11,166 nucleotides of DNA from NCBI GenBank assembly GCA_910579115.1, contig CAJTSO010000056.1, positions 1 through 11,166 of the forward strand. The letters are read 5' to 3'. The stretch is from an uncultured Selenomonadaceae bacterium. Lineage in GTDB: Bacteria > Bacillota > Negativicutes > Selenomonadales > Selenomonadaceae. Both the position numbers and the translations under genes were made by a program. Of this stretch, positions 6,620-11,166 are shown piece after piece (positions within the stretch are counted from its first letter, which is position 1; every line of letters begins with the position of its first letter). The notes under the pieces were generated by a model that did no database searches, had not been told where the DNA came from, and saw nothing but the letters and a program-made list of their open reading frames with translations.

Positions 6620-7090
6620 ATGAGAAGAAGCGACCGGGAGGTTACCGATTTTTCACATATCAAGGACATAATCAGCCGCTGCGATTGTCTGAGATTGGGC
6701 CTTGTTGATAACAACGAGGCGTATATTGTTCCGGTTAATTTTGGTTTTGAAATTAAGCAGGGCAATAGGCTGGTGCTGTATTTTCATTCTGCTACGGAGG
6801 GCAGAAAGGCAAAGCTGCTTCTGGAACAGAAGTACATTACTTTTGAAATGGATACAAAGCACGAGCTGGTTGAAGCTGATATTGCCTGTGGTTTTTCCTA
6901 TTTATACCAATGCGTTATGGGGAAGGCAAGGGTGGAAATCTTAAGGGATAACGAGAAAAGGAAGCATGGACTCAATATGATTATGTCTCATTATTCAAAG
7001 CAAAATAGCTGGGAATACAACGAGAAAATGCTGGATAGAGTTTTGGTTGTAGAACTTTCTGTAACAGAGCTTTGCTGTAAAGAACATTAA
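6620..7090 (+). CDS. Nim-like pyridoxamine 5'-phosphate oxidase-family flavin protein
   Basis: This 156-residue protein has the split-barrel flavin-binding fold of the PNPOx-like family, closest to the NimA nitroimidazole-resistance group. It starts MRRSDREV, then CDCLRLGLVDNNEAYIVPVNFGFE forms the first strands, and YFHSATEGRKAKLL carries the His/Ser and Lys region that contacts the flavin phosphate. ITFEMD and the later VMGKARVEIL complete the barrel. Its size is typical. AAGGAGG at 6603-6609 gives a strong ribosome site. It stands alone and converges on the phosphatase gene. Members reduce nitro compounds or simply bind FMN; the actual role here is unknown, and drug resistance should not be assumed. 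Confidence 0.85.
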   Translation: MRRSDREVTDFSHIKDIISRCDCLRLGLVDNNEAYIVPVNFGFEIKQGNRLVLYFHSATEGRKAKLLLEQKYITFEMDTKHELVEADIACGFSYLYQCVMGKARVEILRDNEKRKHGLNMIMSHYSKQNSWEYNEKMLDRVLVVELSVTELCCKEH

Positions 7091-7105
7091 ACCTCATACA
7101 GAGGG

Positions 7106-7582
7106 TCAATTCAGCTTTTGAGAATTGTGCTTTCCAATAATTTTATCCAATAGGGCTGTGCAGCCCCATAGTACATCATCAAAAGTAACGCCAAAATTTC
7201 CCGTGTACCACGGGTCAGCAACACCTCTGTCCTGACCGGCAAAGGATAGAAGAAGATTTATCTTATTGTTTTGATCACCGCCGGTATAGTGGCGTAAATG
7301 ATGGAGATTTTCATAATCCATAGCAACAATGTAGTCCCACTGCTCATATTCTACGGGCATAAACTGACGAGCGTTCCTATGTTCAAAGGGAATGCCCCGC
7401 AGCCGGAGCTCCTGCTGTGTGCCCGGATGTATATCAGCCCCTATCTCTTCTCTGGTTGTAGCCGCGCTTTCGATGATGAATTCTTTCTCTACGCCATGTT
7501 TTTTCACTAAATGCTTCATAACAAATTCAGCCATTGGGGAACGACATATATTGCCGTGGCAGACAAAAAGAATTTTTGTCAT
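7106..7582 (-). CDS. Low-molecular-weight protein-tyrosine phosphatase
   Basis: This 158-residue enzyme has the family P-loop at its N-terminus, VCHGNICRSP, with nucleophile Cys8 and Arg14 (C-x5-R) and Ser15. The general acid Asp123 lies in DPWYTGNF, with the substrate-gating aromatic Trp125-Tyr126. ATTREEIGADIHPGTQQELRLRGIP is the usual middle section. All catalytic residues are present, so it should dephosphorylate phosphotyrosine (or related) substrates in the cytoplasm. An AAAGG site lies about nine bases before the ATG. It is divergent from hydE, with about 125 bases between them, and converges on the Nim-like gene with only 15 bases between stops; no strong terminator is seen there. In some bacteria the family controls capsule kinases, but no such genes are near. 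Confidence 0.94.
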   Translation of the reverse strand: MTKILFVCHGNICRSPMAEFVMKHLVKKHGVEKEFIIESAATTREEIGADIHPGTQQELRLRGIPFEHRNARQFMPVEYEQWDYIVAMDYENLHHLRHYTGGDQNNKINLLLSFAGQDRGVADPWYTGNFGVTFDDVLWGCTALLDKIIGKHNSQKLN

Positions 7583-7669
7583 GGTATTGCACCTTTCTTG
7601 CAGTTATTTGTAATCGATTGAAGAAAACAGCATTTTCTGAAATACTATCATACAACAATTAAGGGGAAC

Positions 7670-7702
7670 ATGGAACTTTCCTTTCCTAAAATTAACAAAT
7701 GA
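7670..7702 (+). other. Ten-codon upstream ORF before hydE
   Basis: An AAGGGGA site (7661-7667) precedes ATG 7670, which encodes MELSFPKINK and stops at TGA 7700-7702, six bases before the hydE start and in the same frame. hydE itself has no visible SD at 7709. The ribosome that ends here could reinitiate at hydE, or the short ORF may be chance. Confidence 0.35.
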
Positions 7703-7708
7703 TACAAA

Positions 7709-8758
7709 ATGATAAACGAATTGACGATTAAAAACTTATACCGGGAGTCGGACCTTTCAGATAGCGAGATTTTAGACTTAATTCAAACCAGCGAGTATGA
7801 TAAAATTCTATACGATGCTGCCGATAGAAAAAGAAAAGAGTTATACGGCAATGGCGTGTATATTCGCGCTCTGATAGAGTTCACAAACTACTGCAAAAAT
7901 GATTGCTATTACTGTGGCATCCGTAGAAGCAACAGGGAAGCCATAAGGTACCGTTTGACCATAGACGAAATTATGGCTGCTTGTGATGCCGGGTACAAAC
8001 AAGGGTTTAGGACATTTGTTCTCCAGGGTGGGGAGGATCAGTATTTTACTGATGAAAGAGTATGCGATATTGTATCGAAAATAAGGCGCACTTATCCAGA
8101 TTGCGCTATAACACTATCAATAGGTGAAAAAAGCAGGGATGGTTATCAGGCATTCTTCGATGCCGGAGCCAACAGATATCTTTTGCGTCACGAGACCGCT
8201 TCTGACTCCCACTATAAAAAGCTTCACCCAAAAGAAATGAAACTTGACAACAGAAAGCGGTGTCTGTTTGATTTGAAGGAAATTGGTTTCCAAGTGGGCG
8301 CTGGGTTTATGGTCGGATCTCCGTTTCAGGAACCGCAGCATATACTTGCCGACCTCCGCTTTCTTCAGGAATTGAATCCGGATATGATAGGCATTGGGCC
8401 GTTTATCTCTCAATGTAATACTCCATTTGGACAGGGAAATTATAAAAATGGAAGTGTGGAGTTGACTTTGCGCTTAATTTCAATATTGAGATTACTTTTT
8501 CCCGCCGCCTTGATTCCCGCTACTACCGCGCTCGGCACAATTCACCCTCAGGGCAGGGAGCTTGGGATAAAAGCCGGGGCAAATATTGTCATGCCAAACT
8601 TGACACCGCTTGAGGCAAGGCGGAACTATCTGCTATACGATAATAAAATATGCCTTGCTGAAGATTTGGCAATGTGTCGAATGGACACAGAAAAACGAAT
8701 TAACAGCATTGGTTACAAAGTGGTCGTTGGAGTTGGAAATCCTGTAAAGAAGTGGTAA
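7709..8758 (+). CDS. hydE: [FeFe]-hydrogenase H-cluster radical SAM maturase HydE
   Basis: This 349-residue radical SAM protein has the CX3CX2C motif (Cys62, Cys66, Cys69 in TNYCKNDCYYCGIRR) that binds the [4Fe-4S] cluster and SAM. HydE-type features follow: FVLQGGEDQYF, SIGEKSRDGY, RYLLRHETASDSHYKKLHP, GAGFMVGSPFQ, and IGIGPFI with the NTPF motif. Near the C-terminus are IPATTALGTIHPQGRELGIKAGANIVMPNLTP and the barrel end. Length and order match HydE, which works with HydG and HydF to build the diiron site of [FeFe]-hydrogenase. None of those partners is in the window. It could be a HydE-like paralogue (the family resembles BioB and PylB), but the HETASDSHYKKLHP motif favours HydE. The start lacks a ribosome site. 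rsmH begins 27 bases downstream, probably in the same transcript. Confidence 0.9.
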   Translation: MINELTIKNLYRESDLSDSEILDLIQTSEYDKILYDAADRKRKELYGNGVYIRALIEFTNYCKNDCYYCGIRRSNREAIRYRLTIDEIMAACDAGYKQGFRTFVLQGGEDQYFTDERVCDIVSKIRRTYPDCAITLSIGEKSRDGYQAFFDAGANRYLLRHETASDSHYKKLHPKEMKLDNRKRCLFDLKEIGFQVGAGFMVGSPFQEPQHILADLRFLQELNPDMIGIGPFISQCNTPFGQGNYKNGSVELTLRLISILRLLFPAALIPATTALGTIHPQGRELGIKAGANIVMPNLTPLEARRNYLLYDNKICLAEDLAMCRMDTEKRINSIGYKVVVGVGNPVKKW

Positions 8759-8784
8759 CTTCACTGAATAGAAGAGAGAATGCT

Positions 8785-9840
8785 ATGGAAAACGATAACA
8801 GTCAGCATAAACGCCGGATCCATTATTCGGGGAAATATCCCCGAAATTTTGAAGAAAAATATAAAGAATTAAATCCGGATAAATATGCCGACGAGATCAA
8901 ACACATCATCGGCAAAGGCAATACCCCCGCCGGAATGCATATCCCAATTATGGTAAAAGAAATACTTGATGTATTATCTATAAAGCCAGGAATGACAGGG
9001 TTTGATGCAACACTGGGTTATGGCGGACACACAATGGCCATGCTGTAGAAGTTAAAGGGTGGGGGCCACCTTTACAGTGGAGATATTGATCCTATAGAGT
9101 CTGCTAAAACTGAACAACGTATTAGGCTACAGGGCTTTAATAGTGACATCTGGACTCGATGCAACATGAATTTTTGCCAAATCGACGAGCTTGTTTCAAA
9201 GGTTGGACTATTCGATTTTATCCTGGCTGACCTTGGCGTCTCCTCAATGCAGATTGACAATCCGGAACGTGGATTTACCTATAAAAGTGACGGTCCGTTG
9301 GACCTTAGACTCAATCCAACTGTAGGTTTATCTGCCGCTGAACGACTCAAGACCATTTCCCGAGACGAGCTGGAAGGGATGCTGATTGAAAACTCCGATG
9401 AGCCATATGCAGGGGAAATATCTAAACAAATAGTAAATGACTTGAAAAGAGGAATGAGGATTGATACAACCTTGGCACTTCTTTATGAAATAGATAAAGC
9501 ACTCTTACGGATAAAATTTCCCAAGGATACCCGTAAAGATGCTGTAAAAAAATCCGCAGCCAGGGTGTTCCAGGCACTACGGATTGACATCAATCGTGAA
9601 TATGAAGCTCTGTACGATTTCATGGAGAAACTGCCTAATGCACTGGTATCTAGTGGCCGGGTCGCAATTCTAACATTTCACTCCGGTGAGGACAGAATTG
9701 TAAAAGGAGCATTTAAGGCTTTCAAGCGACTGGGTATTTACAGGGAAATTTCCAGTGAAGTTATACGACCCAGCCGTGAAGAGTGCTACAATAACAGCCG
9801 GTCTCATTCCACAAAATTACGCTGGGCTATAAGGGCATAG
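8785..9840 (+). pseudogene. rsmH: 16S rRNA (cytosine1402-N4)-methyltransferase, interrupted by an in-frame TAG
   Basis: Read as one frame, this is a complete 352-codon RsmH of the long clostridial form. An N-terminal RIHYSGKYPRNFEEKYKELNP extension leads to the SAM-binding motif FDATLGYGGHT (residues 73-83). TAG at 9046-9048 is codon 88, where the family usually has Glu (ML-E-x-L). Beyond it the frame continues without change: GDIDP, ADLGVSSMQIDNPERG (148 onward), PLDLRLNP, IENSDEPYA, FHSGEDRIVK (298-307) and the terminal KLRWAIRA. The enzyme would modify C1402 in the ribosomal P site. The peptide before the TAG lacks catalysis; an internal restart at ATG 9166 would lack the SAM motif. A single-base nonsense mutation, sequencing error or amber suppression could explain it. 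Start ATG 8785 is chosen by family similarity. Confidence 0.88.
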
Positions 9841-9854
9841 CTGTGATAATGCAG

Positions 9855-9908
9855 AGCCGCCAGGGGGTATAGGCCCCAAACAGGCCTTAAATCCTTGACG
9901 GTTTTTTA
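9855..9908 (+). terminator. Probable terminator after rsmH
   Basis: AGGCC (9871-9875) pairs with GGCCT (9883-9887). An outer AGCCG (9855-9859) can pair with CGGTT (9899-9903), followed by a run of six T (9902-9907). An alternative is GGGG/CCCC (9863-9866 with 9874-9877). The stems are short, so confidence is modest. Confidence 0.4.
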
Positions 9909-9994
9909 TAGCGCCATTTTTGAGGAAAACATCCCTTGTTGCCAGTTTTTATTCTTGGTAATTACTTCCTATAAATTCTACTTATCGGAAATAA

Positions 9995-10380
9995 TGCGAT
10001 GGTTTTTCCCCACGAATATCAAAATGCGAATATATTTTCACAATACCGCAAACCACATCCAAAACAGTACAGCCAACCAACCCAAAATCGTTTTTGCCAA
10101 GCATTGTCGATGCTGAAAGTAACAGTCCGTACTTAAACATACTCTCAGGACTCAATCAACGACTAACTGGTATTACTCTGATTGACAGTAGAATAAACGG
10201 TGCCGGGTTCAATGACAGAGCTTGTGAAATACTTTTGGTAACAGGTGTCGCAATAAAGCTGCTGTTGTGTTGCTTGATATATTTCTGTCAAAAGCCGAAA
10301 AGACTGTGAAAGCAAAAATCGTGTCAAATCCGCTATTTATAAAATTTTGTAAACAAAAACTCTCAGACATTGGAGATTAG
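9995..10380 (+). pseudogene. Frameshifted coding remnant of unrecognised family
   Basis: A frame is open from about 9995 to 10309. Its clearest part runs from 10094: PSIVDAESNSPYLNILSGLN, then LTGITLIDSRINGAGFNDRA and CEILLVTGVAIK. At about 10258 the coding-like signal moves to the next frame, AAVVLLDIFLSKAEKTVKAK, then IVSNPLFIKFCKQKLSDIGD, ending at TAG 10378-10380. One lost base in the AAA at 10256-10258 would join them into one C-terminal domain of about 125 residues. I do not recognise the family. There is no start codon with a ribosome site, so this is likely the 3' end of a decayed gene. The rest of the 9909-9994 stretch shows nothing I can support. It runs toward trmD on the opposite strand. 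Confidence 0.4.
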
Positions 10381-10397
10381 CTCTTTTTGTCTGAGAG
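10351..10397 (-). terminator. Intrinsic terminator of trmD
   Basis: A perfect 10-bp stem (10360-10369 with 10388-10397) and an 18-base loop lie 11 bases after the trmD stop. On the minus strand it is followed by TTTTTGTTT (complement of 10351-10359). The plus strand lacks a T run after the stem, so it acts for trmD. Its 3' arm and loop overlap the end of the remnant's reading frame. Confidence 0.85.
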
Positions 10398-10407
10398 GAA
10401 GTAAATA

Positions 10408-11154
10408 TCATTTGAACAATTCTGACTTTGCGGCCTCAAAAATTTTACTTTCTTCTTTTGTTGCAGGAGTATATTTTTCCAGCAACTCAGGTCTATACCT
10501 GAGAGTATTTTTAATTGCTTCTTTCTTTCTCCATCTGTCGATTAAGGCGTGATTACCGGAAAAAAGAACCTCTGGCACTTCCCTGCCCTGGAAATTTCTT
10601 GGACGGGTATATTGAGGGTATTGGAGAATCCCGTGATAAAAGCTGTCAGTTTCGGCAGAATCCTCAGCATGAAGTACCCCTGGTATCATCCTGGACACTG
10701 CGTCAACAATGACCATTGCCGGTAATTCCCCACCGGTCAGAACATAATCTCCAATGGAGAGTATTTCATCTGGTAATTCATTTTCTATCCGCGCATCGAA
10801 ACCCTCGTAATGACCACAAATAAAAATAAGCTGGTTATATGTAGCGAGCTCTTTAGCTTTATTTTGGTTGAATCGTTGTCCTTTAGGACTAAGGAGAATA
10901 ACACGGCAGTGTTCCTCAGCGCTGATATTTTTTACAGCCTGCAAGGCAGCAAAAAAAGGATCCGGCTTTAGAACCATACCGCTTCCACCCCCAAAAGGAA
11001 TATCGTCTACCTTATGGTGCTTATCTGTAGTAAAGTCCCTTGGATTCGTAATATGAATATCAAGAATCCCTGACTTTGCGGCACGGCTCAGGATACTCTC
11101 AGAAAATGGTCCGCAGAACATCCTTGGAAAGAGGGACAGTATATCTATACGCAT
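10408..11154 (-). CDS. trmD: tRNA (guanine37-N1)-methyltransferase
   Basis: This 248-residue enzyme methylates G37 next to the anticodon, preventing frameshifts. It opens with the typical MRIDILSLFPRMF and the KHHKVDDIPFGGGSGMVL block. The trefoil-knot SAM site shows ICGHYEGFDARI (112-123) and SIGDYVLTGGELPAM (133-147). Downstream, Asp170 in ETDSFYHGILQYPQYTRP is the expected catalytic aspartate, and the NHALIDRWRKKEA block supports tRNA contact. Length is normal. It reads leftward from the window edge. Upstream (11155-11166) is a TGA that could end rimM, the usual neighbour in Firmicutes, but only about three codons are visible. Terminator follows directly. Confidence 0.97.
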   Translation of the reverse strand: MRIDILSLFPRMFCGPFSESILSRAAKSGILDIHITNPRDFTTDKHHKVDDIPFGGGSGMVLKPDPFFAALQAVKNISAEEHCRVILLSPKGQRFNQNKAKELATYNQLIFICGHYEGFDARIENELPDEILSIGDYVLTGGELPAMVIVDAVSRMIPGVLHAEDSAETDSFYHGILQYPQYTRPRNFQGREVPEVLFSGNHALIDRWRKKEAIKNTLRYRPELLEKYTPATKEESKIFEAAKSELFK

Positions 11155-11155
11155 A

Positions 11156-11166
11156 TCAAACCAATT
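11156..11166 (-). CDS. Possible last codons of the gene upstream of trmD
   Basis: On the minus strand the bases before the trmD ATG read TTG GTT TGA, so an upstream gene could stop two bases before trmD. rimM is the usual occupant of this place in Firmicutes, but two codons cannot show that. Confidence 0.2.

Noticed and set aside
9046..9048. Pyrrolysine or other recoding of UAG in rsmH
   Set aside because: Glu is the expected residue, TAG ends two other genes here in the normal family position, and no pyl genes are in the window.
9166..9840. An independent gene starting at ATG 9166
   Set aside because: There is no ribosome site and it is in frame with, and completes, the RsmH begun at 8785; alone it lacks the SAM motif.
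9982..10159. Minus-strand frame of about 57 residues opposite the unrecognised remnant (contains FGLVGCTVLDVVCG)
   Set aside because: It has protein-like hydrophobic composition but no start with a ribosome site, no recognised family, and is shorter than the competing plus-strand frame.
10256..10262. Programmed -1 frameshift in the 9995-10380 remnant
   Set aside because: No slippery heptamer such as A-AAA-AAG is present; a lost base in a short A run is simpler.
1..11166. CRISPR arrays, insertion sequences, rRNA or tRNA genes
   Set aside because: No regularly spaced repeats, transposase motifs, inverted-repeat ends, or cloverleaf sequences were seen by eye.

Overview
The window looks like chromosomal DNA from a low-to-moderate GC, Gram-positive, probably anaerobic member of the Clostridia. 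The evidence is a tRNA-Trp T-box leader, strong AGGAGG ribosome sites, an [FeFe]-hydrogenase maturase (HydE) and the long form of RsmH. The species cannot be named from this sequence alone.

Layout. (1) Bases 1-178 are the 3' end of a RelE-type toxin. (2) Bases 242-3935 hold a tryptophan operon. A near-consensus promoter leads into a T-box with a UGG specifier and an intrinsic terminator. After it come a second intrinsic terminator and a 20-codon ORF with an excellent Shine-Dalgarno and two Trp codons, the second being its last sense codon. The end of that ORF can pair with the trpE ribosome site. trpE, trpG and trpD follow, tightly coupled, then only a broken 5' fragment of trpC. trpF, trpB and trpA are not here. 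(3) Bases 4150-6296 are a compact cassette of overlapping genes: AraC-type regulator, EamA-family exporter, DUF2000 protein. (4) Bases 6297-6600 contain no intact gene but show coding-like debris. (5) A Nim-like flavin-binding protein (+) converges on a low-molecular-weight tyrosine phosphatase (-). (6) hydE is followed by rsmH, which carries an in-frame amber codon after residue 87. (7) Bases 9841-10380 hold a probable terminator and an unrecognised, frameshifted coding remnant. (8) trmD lies on the minus strand with its own terminator, preceded by what may be the last codons of another gene at the window edge.

How it works together. TrpE/TrpG make anthranilate and TrpD adds the phosphoribosyl group. 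Uncharged tRNA-Trp should open the T-box terminator. The Trp-containing ORF and the trpE SD hairpin suggest a second, translational Trp check; the closest known precedent is the Bacillus subtilis anti-TRAP (rtpA) operon, where a tRNA-Trp T-box is followed by a Trp-rich leader peptide. This two-layer leader is the most interesting item here. The second theme is decay: trpC, rsmH, the 6297-6600 stretch and the 9995-10380 stretch all look broken.
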